A stretch of 64,000 nt of DNA, from contig NZ_NMUN01000004.1 in assembly GCF_002812725.1 (NCBI RefSeq), positions 62,001 to 126,000 of the forward strand, in the 5' to 3' direction. The DNA is from Microbacterium sp. BR1 (GTDB lineage Bacteria > Actinomycetota > Actinomycetes > Actinomycetales > Microbacteriaceae). Every line of letters starts with the position of its first letter. Position 1 is the first letter of the stretch. Shown in pieces: positions 1-7,909 of this stretch. The notes under the pieces were generated by a model that was not told the origin of the DNA, searched no databases, and worked only from the letters and a program-made list of their open reading frames with translations. Position numbers and translations under genes: made by a program.

Positions 1-1043
1 CGCCGCTCGAGAGCTCGATCGGGCCGGTCCTCGACCAGGTGATCGGCAAGGCGAAGCGCCGTGTCGTCGTCGCGAGCTTCTCGAGCCACGTCCACCGCGT
101 GCAGCAGGTGCTGGATGCCGCGGCCGCCCACGGGCGTCGGGTCGCGTTCCTCGGGCGCAGCATGGTGCGCAACATGACGATCGCGTCCGACCTGGGGTAC
201 CTCCGCGTGCCCGAGGGTGTGCTGATCGACTACAAGAAGGCGCGAGATTTGCCCGACGACAAGATCGTCTACATGTCGACGGGTTCGCAGGGCGAGCCGA
301 TGGCCGTGCTCAGCCGCATGGCGAACCTCGACCACGAGATCGAGCCCGGTCCGGGCGACACCGTGATCCTCGCGTCGAGCCTGATCCCCGGCAACGAGAA
401 CGCGGTCTACCGCGTGATCGACGGGCTGACCAAGCTCGGCGCGAACGTCGTGCACAAGGGCAACGCGAAGGTGCACGTCTCGGGCCACGCCGCCGCGGGT
501 GAGCTGCTCTACTGCTACAACATCCTGCAGCCGAAGAACGTGCTGCCGATCCACGGCGAGTACCGGCACCTGACCGCCAACGCCCGCATCGCGCAAGACA
601 GCGGCGTTCCGGTCGAGCGCACGTTCCTCGCCGAGAACGGCACGGTCATCGATCTGCGCGACGGCGTCGCATCCGTCGTCGGCCAACTCGACATCGGGTT
701 CGTGTACGTCGACGGCTCGACCGTCGGTGAGATCACGGATGCCGACCTCAAGGATCGCCGGATCCTCGGCGAAGAGGGGTTCATCTCGGTCATCGTCGTC
801 GTCGACGCCGCGACCGGGAAGATCATCACGGGACCAGAGATCCACGCGCGCGGCTTCGCGGAGGACGACAGGGTCTTCGACAGCGTCAAGCCGAAGATCG
901 CGGCGGCTCTCGCGGATGCCGCCCAGTCGGGCGTCCGCGACACCCATGCCCTGTCGCAGATCGTGCGCCGCACGATCGGTCGGTGGGTCAGCCAGTCGCT
1001 GCGCCGCCGACCCATGATCGTGCCCCTCGTCATCGAGGCGTAG
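1..1043 (+). CDS. rnj: Ribonuclease J, C-terminal part (5' end outside window)
   Basis: RNase J is a metallo-beta-lactamase/beta-CASP ribonuclease with 5'-3' exo- and endonuclease activity in mRNA and rRNA processing. The reading frame is open from the first bases of the window, so the true start lies upstream and about 347 codons are present. Visible family marks are MSTGSQGEPM in the beta-CASP region, KVHVSGHA and the conserved motif LPIHGEYRHL, whose histidine helps hold the catalytic metals, followed by the C-terminal RNase J domain. In actinobacteria rnj commonly lies near dapA and ftsK, and ftsK follows here. Family assignment is very safe. Confidence 0.95.
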   Translation, partial: PLESSIGPVLDQVIGKAKRRVVVASFSSHVHRVQQVLDAAAAHGRRVAFLGRSMVRNMTIASDLGYLRVPEGVLIDYKKARDLPDDKIVYMSTGSQGEPMAVLSRMANLDHEIEPGPGDTVILASSLIPGNENAVYRVIDGLTKLGANVVHKGNAKVHVSGHAAAGELLYCYNILQPKNVLPIHGEYRHLTANARIAQDSGVPVERTFLAENGTVIDLRDGVASVVGQLDIGFVYVDGSTVGEITDADLKDRRILGEEGFISVIVVVDAATGKIITGPEIHARGFAEDDRVFDSVKPKIAAALADAAQSGVRDTHALSQIVRRTIGRWVSQSLRRRPMIVPLVIEA

Positions 1044-1141
1044 CACCGGCGGGAGCGCACCGGATCGGGCGCTCGCACCGAGCCGGGCGGATCTGACCGA
1101 CCTGTGCCTGTCTCGGTGTGTCCGCCTGCGCTCGTGCGCCG

Positions 1142-1147
1142 CTACAC
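1142..1147 (+). promoter_or_regulatory. -10 box of a leaderless-type promoter for the GNAT gene
   Basis: TACACT lies 7 bases before the ATG at 1155 and there is no Shine-Dalgarno sequence between them. This fits a transcript that begins at or next to the start codon and supports 1155 over the upstream GTG at 1104. Confidence 0.5.
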
Positions 1148-1154
1148 TCGCCGC

Positions 1155-1649
1155 ATGCCCGCGTCGTTCAGCATCCGTCCCGCCGCACAGGCGGATGGCG
1201 GATTCCTCGCGGACATGGTCGTGGAGGCCGTGAATTGGCGCGCGGGCGGCGCGCGTCCACGGCATCAGATTCTGGCCACACCAGAACACGGCCGGTTCGT
1301 CGCGGGATGGATGCGTCCGAGCGACGCCGGATTCGTCGCGCTGGACCCACAGGGTTCGCCGATCGGCGCCGCCTGGTACCGGATGCTTCCGCGCACCGAT
1401 CCCGCTTTCGCCCATGTGGGCACGGGGGTTCCCGAGATGATCATCGGCGTGCGCCCGATCTGGCGCGCACACGGGGTGGGACGGACGCTGCTGAAGCAGC
1501 TCACGACGCAGGCGGCCCGGGCGGGTTTCGCTCGGCTGAGTCTGAATGTCGAGCGCGGCAACTTCGCCGCTGTTTTCTACCGTTCCGAGGGGTTCGCGGT
1601 GACGCAGCCGGGCGTCGGTCGCGACACCATGGTCAAGCGACTCCGTTGA
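1155..1649 (+). CDS. GNAT-family N-acetyltransferase
   Basis: A 164-residue single-domain acetyltransferase of the GCN5-related (GNAT) fold, which moves an acetyl group from acetyl-CoA to an amine; the substrate cannot be read. The acetyl-CoA binding motif A is seen as GVRPIWRAHGVGRTLLKQL (R-x-x-G-x-G pattern), followed by the typical LSLNVERGNFAAVFYRSEGF segment (N-x-x-A-x-x-F-Y-x-x-x-G-F). An upstream GTG at 1104 would add 17 residues, but the -10 box at 1142-1147 points to the ATG at 1155. It lies alone between rnj and ftsK on the same strand. Confidence 0.85.
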   Translation: MPASFSIRPAAQADGGFLADMVVEAVNWRAGGARPRHQILATPEHGRFVAGWMRPSDAGFVALDPQGSPIGAAWYRMLPRTDPAFAHVGTGVPEMIIGVRPIWRAHGVGRTLLKQLTTQAARAGFARLSLNVERGNFAAVFYRSEGFAVTQPGVGRDTMVKRLR

Positions 1650-1713
1650 GTTCGAGCTGAGCCGGGGCTGAGCCCGAGCCGCGTCGCTGCGGGCGAACGT
1701 CGTCGTGCAGTCG

Positions 1714-1719
1714 TACCGT
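1714..1719 (+). promoter_or_regulatory. -10 box of a leaderless-type promoter for ftsK
   Basis: TACCGT lies 6 bases before the ATG at 1726. This spacing argues that translation starts there rather than at the GTG at 1705, which would sit upstream of the -10 box. Confidence 0.45.
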
Positions 1720-1725
1720 GGGGGA

Positions 1726-4518
1726 ATGGCCAGGAGCACCAGCCCGACCAAGAGCGGCCGCGCGCCCGCTAAGGGCACCACGACGCGCGCGCGAAAGCCC
1801 GCGCCCGCACCCAAGCGCTACGACGACGAGCCCGTGAGGCCGCCGGCGGTCGCGCGTGCCTGGATGGGGCTCGCGCACGGCGTCGGGGGGCTGTTCCGCG
1901 CTTTCGGTCCCGAGACGCTCGAGAAGGATCAGCGCCGGGATGGTTTCCCATTCCTGCTCGTGTTGCTGGCGATCCTCGGCGGTGTCATCGAATGGTTCTT
2001 CATCGGCACCGGTGTCGCCCGGACGATCTCGGACTACACGGTCGGGGGGATGCTCGGTCGGCTCGCGTTCGTTCTGCCGGTCCTCGTGCTGATCCTGGCC
2101 GGATGGCTGTTCCGTCACCCGGCGAGCGTCCATGACAACGGACGCATCGGGATCGGTTTCGGCATGCTCGTGCTCACCGGCGCGGGGTTCTGTCATCTCG
2201 CCGGCGACCGTCCCGTGCCGAGCCAGGGTCTTCCGGTGCTCAGCAGTTCGGGCGGATTGTTCGGCTGGATGGTCGCCGAGCCCCTCGCCCTCGCGCTGAC
2301 ACCCATCGGCGCGTGGATCGTTCTCGTGCTCGTCGCACTGCTGAGCATCCTGATCATCACGAAGACGCCGCCGAACCGCATCGGTTCGCGTCTGGGGGAC
2401 CTGTACGCCTGGATGTTCGGCGAGCACGCCCGCACCGAGACCGCCGCGGGGCAGCCCGAGACGGCGGCCGAGGCCGAAGACCCGAGCACGCCGTGGTGGC
2501 GCAGGAACAAGACCGGCCGCGAGGAAGACCCCGAGGGTGGCCTGAGTTCGCAGGACCTCACCGAGTTGCTGACGCCGGGTTCGACCCACGGCGGTTTCGA
2601 GCAGGCCATCGCCACCGCACCGCCCGTCCCACCCGCACCGGTGTTCTCGCCGGACGCGCTCACCGAGGTCATCGACCCGAACCTGCTCGCCGATGCCGAG
2701 CGTGCCGCCGAGGCCGCGCGCCAGCACGGCACCTCGATCCACGGCACCTCGATCCACGACGACTCCGCCGACCCCATCGACGACGGCGTGCTGCCGGGGC
2801 TCTCGGGGCTCGGCACGGACGGGGCGCTCGCCGGCAACCGCCCCGCGACGCCCTATCGCCTGCCGTCCGTCAGCGCCCTCGCGGCGGGCACACCCGCGAA
2901 GGCGCGATCGGCCGCGAACGACGAGGTCGTGCGCTCGCTGACCGAGGTGCTGCGTCAGTTCGGCGTGGATGCTCGGGTCACGGGCTTCTCGCGCGGCCCG
3001 ACGGTGACGCAGTACGAGATCGAGCTCGGCCCGGGAGTCAAGGTCGAGCGCATCACGGCCCTGACCAACAACATCGCCTACGCCGTGGCCTCGAACGAGG
3101 TCCGCATCCTCGCGCCGATCCCCGGCAAGAGCGCGATCGGCGTGGAGATCCCGAACGCCGACCGCGAGATCGTGACGCTCGGCGATGTGCTTCGCTCGGG
3201 CAACGCGCAACAGTCGACGCATCCCATGACGATCGGCGTCGGCAAGGATGTCGGCGGCGGATTCGTCGTCGCGAACCTGGCCAAGATGCCCCACCTGCTC
3301 GTCGCCGGTTCGACCGGTTCGGGTAAGTCGAGCTTCGTGAACTCGATGATCACCAGCCTGCTGATGCGCGCCAAGCCGTCCGAGGTGCGTATGGTGCTGA
3401 TCGACCCGAAGCGCGTCGAGCTGACGTCGTACGCGGGTGTGCCGCACCTGATCACGCCCATCATCACGAACCCCAAGAAGGCCGCCGAGGCGCTGCAGTG
3501 GGTCGTGAAGGAGATGGACATGCGGTACGACGACCTCGCGTCGTTCGGCTTCCGTCACATCGACGACTTCAACAAGGCCGTCGTGGCGAACGAGATCCAG
3601 CTGCCCGCGGGCAGTGAGCGTGTGCTCAAGCCGTACCCGTACCTGCTCGTCGTCGTCGACGAGCTCGCCGACCTCATGATGGTCGCCCCGCGCGACGTCG
3701 AGGACTCGATCGTCCGCATCACACAGCTCGCCCGGGCCTCGGGCATCCACCTGGTGCTCGCGACCCAGCGCCCGAGCGTCGATGTCGTCACGGGTCTGAT
3801 CAAGGCCAACGTGCCCTCCCGCCTCGCGTTCGCGGTGACGAGCGTGACCGACTCCCGCGTCATCCTGGACCAGCCCGGCGCCGACCGCCTGATCGGTCAG
3901 GGCGACGGACTCTTCCTGCCGATGGGGGCCTCGAAGGCGATCCGCGTGCAGGGCGCGTGGGTCAGCGAGCGCGAGATCGAGACGGTCGTGGCGTACGTCA
4001 CCGGACAGGCGCGCCCGGAATACCGGGCGGATGTCGCGGCGGTCGCCGAGAAGAAAGAGATCGACGCCGACATCGGCGACGACCTCGAGCTGCTGCTCGC
4101 GGCGGCCGAGCTGATCGTCTCGACCCAGTTCGGGTCGACCTCGATGCTGCAGCGCAAGCTCCGGGTCGGGTTCGCGAAGGCCGGACGCCTGATGGACCTG
4201 CTCGAGGCGCGCGAGATCGTGGGACCGTCGGAAGGCTCCAAGGCCCGCGATGTGCTGGTAACCGCGGAACAGCTGCCCGAGGTGCTGGGAATGCTGCGCG
4301 GTGACGTGGCGCCCGCTGCCCCGGCGGCGCCTTCCGCTCCCGCGGCTTCGGCTTCTGCTCCGGTCGCGGCCCCGGCTCCGGCCGCCGGGTACGAGCCGGA
4401 CTCGCGCTACGGCACCGACGCGGTCGCCGACTCGCTCGCCGCCCAGTACGACGGCCTGCCGGTCGTCGAAGCCGAGGGTGGCGACGAGGACGCCTGGGGC
4501 TTGACGGGGCGCGACTGA
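1726..4518 (+). CDS. ftsK: DNA translocase FtsK/SpoIIIE
   Basis: FtsK is a hexameric ATP-driven DNA pump at the division septum that clears chromosome DNA and helps dimer resolution. The 930-residue protein has a basic N-terminus, membrane segments over about residues 70-210, an acidic/Pro-rich linker to about 400, then the alpha/beta motor with Walker [12 protein letters not shown] near residue 530 and Walker [13 protein letters not shown] near 640. The DNA-reading gamma winged helix ([20 protein letters not shown]) follows near 805. The extreme C-terminus carries an Ala/Pro-rich stretch and an acidic tail. Its stop overlaps the pgsA start by one base (TGATG), so the two are probably coupled. 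Start chosen from the -10 box at 1714. Confidence 0.95.
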   Translation: MARSTSPTKSGRAPAKGTTTRARKPAPAPKRYDDEPVRPPAVARAWMGLAHGVGGLFRAFGPETLEKDQRRDGFPFLLVLLAILGGVIEWFFIGTGVARTISDYTVGGMLGRLAFVLPVLVLILAGWLFRHPASVHDNGRIGIGFGMLVLTGAGFCHLAGDRPVPSQGLPVLSSSGGLFGWMVAEPLALALTPIGAWIVLVLVALLSILIITKTPPNRIGSRLGDLYAWMFGEHARTETAAGQPETAAEAEDPSTPWWRRNKTGREEDPEGGLSSQDLTELLTPGSTHGGFEQAIATAPPVPPAPVFSPDALTEVIDPNLLADAERAAEAARQHGTSIHGTSIHDDSADPIDDGVLPGLSGLGTDGALAGNRPATPYRLPSVSALAAGTPAKARSAANDEVVRSLTEVLRQFGVDARVTGFSRGPTVTQYEIELGPGVKVERITALTNNIAYAVASNEVRILAPIPGKSAIGVEIPNADREIVTLGDVLRSGNAQQSTHPMTIGVGKDVGGGFVVANLAKMPHLLVAGSTGSGKSSFVNSMITSLLMRAKPSEVRMVLIDPKRVELTSYAGVPHLITPIITNPKKAAEALQWVVKEMDMRYDDLASFGFRHIDDFNKAVVANEIQLPAGSERVLKPYPYLLVVVDELADLMMVAPRDVEDSIVRITQLARASGIHLVLATQRPSVDVVTGLIKANVPSRLAFAVTSVTDSRVILDQPGADRLIGQGDGLFLPMGASKAIRVQGAWVSEREIETVVAYVTGQARPEYRADVAAVAEKKEIDADIGDDLELLLAAAELIVSTQFGSTSMLQRKLRVGFAKAGRLMDLLEAREIVGPSEGSKARDVLVTAEQLPEVLGMLRGDVAPAAPAAPSAPAASASAPVAAPAPAAGYEPDSRYGTDAVADSLAAQYDGLPVVEAEGGDEDAWGLTGRD

Positions 4519-5093
4519 TGGCCGTTCCTCGGCAGCTGCCCAACGCGATCACGATCGCGCGGATCCTGTGCGCCCCCGTCTTCCTGTGGATGCTGCTCGC
4601 CGACGGTGGCGCGGATGGCCCGCTGCGCTGGTGGGCCGCGGTGCTGTTCATCGTCGCGATCGCGACGGACGGTATCGACGGGTACATCGCGCGGCGCTAC
4701 GAGATCGTCACGGACCTCGGCAAGCTGCTCGACCCGATCGCCGACAAGGTGCTGACGGGCTTCGCTTTCATCGGTCTGTCGATCCTGCTCGAGCTGCCGT
4801 GGTGGGTCACGATCGTCGTGCTGATCCGCGAGGTCGGCATCACGGTGCACCGCCTGGTCGTCGCAAGCGACCACGTGGTCGCCGCCGCGTGGATGGGCAA
4901 GCTCAAGACGCTCGCCCAATCCGTCGCGCTGTCGCTCGCCCTGCTGCCCCTGGCGTCGGTCGTGGGGGACTGGATCGTCTGGGTGAACATCGTGACGATG
5001 TGGATCGCCGTCATCCTGACCATCGCGAGCGGGATCGACTACGTCGTGACCGAGATTCGCGGTGCCCGTCGTTCGCGAGCCTCCCGACCGTGA
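4518..5093 (+). CDS. pgsA: CDP-diacylglycerol-glycerol-3-phosphate 3-phosphatidyltransferase
   Basis: This enzyme makes phosphatidylglycerol phosphate from CDP-diacylglycerol and glycerol-3-phosphate in the membrane, the entry to phosphatidylglycerol and cardiolipin. The 191-residue protein carries the CDP-alcohol phosphatidyltransferase motif D-G-x2-A-R-x8-G-x3-D-x3-D, seen as DGYIARRYE followed by GKLLDPIADK, and several hydrophobic helices. It starts within the ftsK stop and ends inside the cinA start (GTGA), which indicates a tightly coupled ftsK-pgsA-cinA transcription unit. The ftsK-pgsA-cinA-clgR order is the usual actinobacterial one, so this is likely the pgsA homologue rather than cardiolipin synthase. 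Confidence 0.93.
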   Translation: MAVPRQLPNAITIARILCAPVFLWMLLADGGADGPLRWWAAVLFIVAIATDGIDGYIARRYEIVTDLGKLLDPIADKVLTGFAFIGLSILLELPWWVTIVVLIREVGITVHRLVVASDHVVAAAWMGKLKTLAQSVALSLALLPLASVVGDWIVWVNIVTMWIAVILTIASGIDYVVTEIRGARRSRASRP

Positions 5094-5578
5094 CCGAGAG
5101 CGGGCGCACGGATGCCTCGGCGGCCCTCGAACACCTGCAACGGCGTGGCTGGACGCTCGGCGTCGCGGAATCGCTCACGGGCGGGATGCTCGCGGCGGCA
5201 CTCATCTCGGTGCCCGGAGCATCCGCGACGGTCGTCGGCGCGATCGTCGCCTATGCGACCCCGCTCAAGCACTCGCTCCTGGGCGTCGATGCCACACTGC
5301 TCGCCGAGCACGGCGCCGTGCATCCCGAGGTCGCACGGCAGATGGCGGAGGGTGTTCGTCACGCCGTTGTGGTGGATGGGCGCGACGCCGACGTCGGAAT
5401 CGCCACGACCGGCATCGCCGGGCCCGACTCGCCCGACGGGCAGCCGGTCGGCACCGTCTACGTCGGCGTGAGTGCGCCGGGCGGGTCGAGCGTTCTCACG
5501 CTGCGACTCGGGGGCGACCGCGACGCGATCCGCGCCGAGACCGTCCGCCAGGCGTTGAGCGCCCTCCTCGCCGTGTGA
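5090..5578 (+). CDS. cinA: CinA-family nicotinamide-nucleotide amidohydrolase
   Basis: The 162-residue protein matches the stand-alone C-terminal domain of CinA (PncC), which deamidates nicotinamide mononucleotide to nicotinate mononucleotide in pyridine-nucleotide recycling. Marks are GVAESLTGGMLAAAL near the N-terminus (catalytic serine region), VVGAIVAYATPLKHSLLGV, and ATTGIAGPDSPDGQPVGTVYVG. The N-terminal molybdopterin-binding domain of full-length CinA is absent, as in most bacteria that carry this short form. The GTG start at 5090 overlaps the pgsA stop, which decides the start. A further open frame upstream is only a shadow of pgsA. Confidence 0.9.
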   Translation: MTESGRTDASAALEHLQRRGWTLGVAESLTGGMLAAALISVPGASATVVGAIVAYATPLKHSLLGVDATLLAEHGAVHPEVARQMAEGVRHAVVVDGRDADVGIATTGIAGPDSPDGQPVGTVYVGVSAPGGSSVLTLRLGGDRDAIRAETVRQALSALLAV

Positions 5579-5633
5579 GGCAAACGCGCGAGGCGGGCGC
5601 GGCTGGGGAATAGGACGTGTTTCGTCTCCGTTA

Positions 5634-5713
5634 CATTCGGTGATTCCCAGCCTTCGCATAGCGGAGGGCATTAGATTGGCACCATTCGGTGTTGTATTGT
5701 GGCCCACTCGGTG
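5634..5713 (+). promoter_or_regulatory. Region upstream of clgR with three copies of an MCTCGGTG/ATTCGGTG-like octamer
   Basis: CATTCGGTG occurs at 5634-5642 and 5683-5691, and CACTCGGTG at 5705-5713. In between, a small palindrome CGCATAGCG lies at 5655-5663, resembling a shortened form of the CGC...GCG sites bound by ClgR-type regulators. The roughly helical-turn spacing suggests regulator contacts, possibly autoregulation, but no binding is shown. Confidence 0.35.
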
Positions 5714-5745
5714 GGACACAGCGAGGACAGTGAGGAGGGGGCATC

Positions 5746-6054
5746 ATGATCCTGGTTCGTCAAGAGATCGGGGACGTCCTTCGGGACTTCCGTCTGCAGA
5801 AGGGTCAGACCCTCCGTCAGGTCGCCGGCAAGGCGAGCGTTGCGCTCGGGTACCTCAGCGAGGTCGAGCGTGGGCAGAAAGAGGCCTCGAGCGAGATCCT
5901 CGCTTCGGTGGCCGAAGCCCTCGACGTGCCCATTTCGACGATCATGCGCGAGGTCGGCGACCGCATCTCGGTCATGGAGGGTCTGCAGACCTTCCCGGAT
6001 GTCGTTCCCGACGACCTCGTGGCGTCCGTCGACGCCGAGCTGTCGTTGCGCTGA
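5746..6054 (+). CDS. clgR: XRE-family transcriptional regulator, ClgR-like
   Basis: A 102-residue regulator with one helix-turn-helix over about residues 9-63 (VLRDFRLQKGQTLRQVAGKA, then LGYLSEVERGQKEASSEIL). ClgR activates clpP, clpC and other proteostasis genes in actinobacteria. The position right after pgsA-cinA matches the clgR locus of mycobacteria and corynebacteria, which is the main reason to name it. The start is fixed by a strong Shine-Dalgarno GAGGAGGGGG 7 bases before the ATG. About 170 bases upstream are free of genes and hold repeated octamers, so it probably has its own promoter. Confidence 0.85.
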   Translation: MILVRQEIGDVLRDFRLQKGQTLRQVAGKASVALGYLSEVERGQKEASSEILASVAEALDVPISTIMREVGDRISVMEGLQTFPDVVPDDLVASVDAELSLR

Positions 6055-6061
6055 CCCCCGG

Positions 6062-6286
6062 ATGCGTCGAAGCGAATTCGAACGCGCCGTCGAGGATGAA
6101 TTCGGCGCCGCTTATGGTGCCGTCGTGACGGCTGATCTCGGCCTGGATGCGCTCGGTGGGCGCACCGCTGCTGCGGCGATCGCCGCGGGTGTCGACCCGC
6201 GCGAGGTGTGGGTCGCTTTGTGTGCCGCGACGGATGTCCCGCCCGAGCGCCGCTACGGCGTCGGTCGTCTCGAGCCCCGGTCCTGA
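6062..6286 (+). CDS. DUF3046 family protein
   Basis: A 74-residue protein beginning MRRSEFERAVEDEFGAAYG and ending with the conserved DVPPERRYG segment that marks the actinobacterial DUF3046 family, of unknown function. It starts 7 bases after the clgR stop, so it is very likely cotranscribed with clgR. In related genomes this small gene usually sits between clgR and recA; here no recA follows, and the next gene is a tRNA. The start is the first ATG after clgR in this frame. Confidence 0.85.
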   Translation: MRRSEFERAVEDEFGAAYGAVVTADLGLDALGGRTAAAAIAAGVDPREVWVALCAATDVPPERRYGVGRLEPRS

Positions 6287-6308
6287 TCGGCGTCCGAGGT
6301 GGCCCCGA

Positions 6309-6338
6309 TTCGACCACTCCGAGATCGCATGCTAAGCT
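6309..6338 (+). promoter_or_regulatory. Promoter of the initiator tRNA gene
   Basis: A -35-like TTCGAC (6309-6314) and a -10 box TAAGCT (6333-6338) are 18 bases apart; transcription would start a few bases before the tRNA at 6351. Confidence 0.55.
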
Positions 6339-6350
6339 CGATTCTTGTGC

Positions 6351-6424
6351 CGCGGGGTGGAGCAGCTCGGTAGCTCGCTGGGCTCATAACCCAGAGGTCG
6401 TAGGTTCAAATCCTGCCCCCGCAA
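6351..6424 (+). tRNA. tRNA-fMet(CAT), initiator
   Basis: A full cloverleaf of 74 bases can be drawn. The acceptor stem begins CGCGGGG and ends CCCCGCA, leaving the C1-A72 mismatch that marks initiator tRNA. The anticodon stem CTGGG/CCCAG encloses the loop CTCATAA with anticodon CAT at 6385-6387, and the T arm holds GTTCAAATC. The 3' CCA is not encoded (ACA follows). It has its own promoter and a strong terminator. Confidence 0.97.
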
Positions 6425-6430
6425 CAAAAA

Positions 6431-6474
6431 GAGAGTCCCGGAAGCCGTCATGGCATCCGGGACTCTCTGCTTTT
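6431..6474 (+). terminator. Strong intrinsic terminator after tRNA-fMet
   Basis: A perfect 12-bp stem GAGAGTCCCGGA/TCCGGGACTCTC (6431-6442 with 6456-6467), extended inside by GCC/GGC and followed by TTTT at 6471-6474. It starts only 6 bases after the tRNA. Confidence 0.92.
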
Positions 6475-6530
6475 CGGTGTCGCTTGCCGTGCGGCTTGCC
6501 GCGCATCGCGGGGCACGTCAGGATGGGGAG

Positions 6531-7076
6531 ATGGTCGACGCCGAGGGGATCGCGCACGGAGCGCGAAACGGAGCATCCGGCGATCCTGATCCCGCGGAAA
6601 GCGCCCACGACGGGCGGCACGAGACACCCTCCGAGCGGTATGACCGGAACTGGATCGAGGTCCTGCAGGAGCTCCGTGTTCTGCAGACCGGCACCCAGAT
6701 CCTGACCGGTTTTCTGCTCGCCCTGGCGTTCCAGCCGGCTTTCGCCGATCTCGATGACGGGCAGCGCACGTTCTACCTCTTTCTGGTCGTGGCCTCGGCG
6801 CTCAGCGCCATCATCGCCCTCGCGCCCGTCGCGCTGCACCGCTTCCTCTTCCGTCGTCGTGAGAAGCGGCTCATCGTGACGTACGGCCATGCGGCGCTCA
6901 TCACCGCTCTCGCGACGGTGTCGATCTTGCTGGTCGGTGTCGTCGCGTTCGTCTTCGATGTCGTTCTGGATCGGGACGCGGCGCTGATCGCCGGACTGTC
7001 TCTCGGGGCGCTGATCGTGGTGCTCTGGCTCGTCGTGCCGCTGATCTGGCGCAGCCGCGGTGAGGGGCCCGCGTGA
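6531..7076 (+). CDS. DUF6328 family membrane protein
   Basis: A 181-residue integral membrane protein. After a 45-residue acidic N-terminus, the family-typical stretch WIEVLQELRVLQTGTQILTGFLLALAFQ leads into the first of four predicted membrane helices (about residues 60-75, 90-110, 125-150 and 155-175), separated by a basic HRFLFRRREKR loop. It matches DUF6328, an actinobacterial family without known function. The ATG at 6531 follows GGATGGGGAG; an upstream ATG at 6450 lies in the tRNA terminator and was not used. The last codons overlap the next gene (GTGA), so the two are likely coupled. Confidence 0.8.
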   Translation: MVDAEGIAHGARNGASGDPDPAESAHDGRHETPSERYDRNWIEVLQELRVLQTGTQILTGFLLALAFQPAFADLDDGQRTFYLFLVVASALSAIIALAPVALHRFLFRRREKRLIVTYGHAALITALATVSILLVGVVAFVFDVVLDRDAALIAGLSLGALIVVLWLVVPLIWRSRGEGPA

Positions 7077-7891
7077 CCGGATCGACCGTCGAGGCGGGCG
7101 TGGGCGTGGCGGTGGCGCAGTTCGCGCCCACCGCCTCTCGCGCGGTGAACCTCGAATCCATGGCCGAACTGGTCGAAACCGCCGTGGCCCGTGGGGCGAG
7201 GCTCGTGCTGTTCCCGGAGTACTCGAGCTACTTCGTCGATCCGTTCGACGACTCGCTCGCCGCGAACGCCGAAGCCGTCGACGGACCCTTCGTGACCGCG
7301 CTCATCGCCCTCGCTGCCCGATACGAGGTCTGCATCGTCGCAGGCATGGTCGAGCGTGCGGACGACGAACGGCGCGTCCGGAACACCGTGGTCGCCGTGG
7401 ACAGCGGGGGAGTGCTCGCGCTCTACCGCAAGCTGCACCTGTACGACGCGTTCGGCCAGCGTGAGTCGGACTGGGTCGAGGCCGGCGAGATTGTCGAGCC
7501 CCAGACCTTCGAGTGCGACGGTGTGCGGTTCGCGCTGCAGACCTGTTACGACCTGCGCTTTCCGGAGGTCACGCGACTCCTCGCGGACGCGGGAGCGGAT
7601 GTCGTACTCGTGCCGGCCGAGTGGGTCCGCGGGCCGCTCAAGGAACACCACTGGCGGACGCTGCTGCAGGCCCGGGCGATCGAGAACACGCTCTACGTCG
7701 CCGCAGCGGATCATCCGCCGCCCCTCGGCGTCGGACACAGCGCCCTGATCGACCCGCAGGGCGTCGAGATCGCGGCCGTCGGCACCGGAACGGATGTCGC
7801 CGTGGGATTCGTCGAGCGTGCCGCGGTCGAACGCGTGCGTCGGACGAACCCGGCACTGGCGCTCCGGCGGTTCCGCGTCGAACCCCGCTGA
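7073..7891 (+). CDS. Carbon-nitrogen hydrolase (nitrilase/omega-amidase family)
   Basis: A 272-residue cytosolic hydrolase that would split a C-N bond in an amide such as omega-amides or deaminated glutathione; the substrate is not decided by sequence. The nitrilase-superfamily triad is clear: Glu49 in LVLFPEYSSYF, Lys120 in LYRKLHLYDAFG and Cys158 in LQTCYDLRFPE. The GTG start overlaps the previous stop by 4 bases, and a second start with better spacing is not seen. The length is that of a stand-alone branch member with no glutaminase or NAD synthetase fusion. It converges on the aminotransferase at 7902, with a shared hairpin over both stops; together they could serve a transamination/omega-amidase pair, an inference from position only. 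Confidence 0.9.
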   Translation: MTGSTVEAGVGVAVAQFAPTASRAVNLESMAELVETAVARGARLVLFPEYSSYFVDPFDDSLAANAEAVDGPFVTALIALAARYEVCIVAGMVERADDERRVRNTVVAVDSGGVLALYRKLHLYDAFGQRESDWVEAGEIVEPQTFECDGVRFALQTCYDLRFPEVTRLLADAGADVVLVPAEWVRGPLKEHHWRTLLQARAIENTLYVAAADHPPPLGVGHSALIDPQGVEIAAVGTGTDVAVGFVERAAVERVRRTNPALALRRFRVEPR

Positions 7892-7909
7892 CGACTACCG
7901 GTCAGCGGG
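7884..7909. terminator. Hairpin shared by two convergent genes
   Basis: The 9-bp arms CCCGCTGAC (7884-7892) and GTCAGCGGG (7901-7909) include both stop codons, of the amidase (plus) and the aminotransferase (minus). There is no T-run, so it may work as a bidirectional structure barrier. Confidence 0.55.

Noticed and set aside
1633..3750. A 705-codon open frame on the minus strand opposite ftsK
   Set aside because: It mirrors the ftsK codons, is full of Arg/Asp/His low-complexity sequence typical of antisense frames in high-GC DNA, and has no family motif.
6351..6474. An attachment site for a prophage or genomic island at tRNA-fMet
   Set aside because: No integrase gene and no second copy of the tRNA 3' end were noticed in the window.
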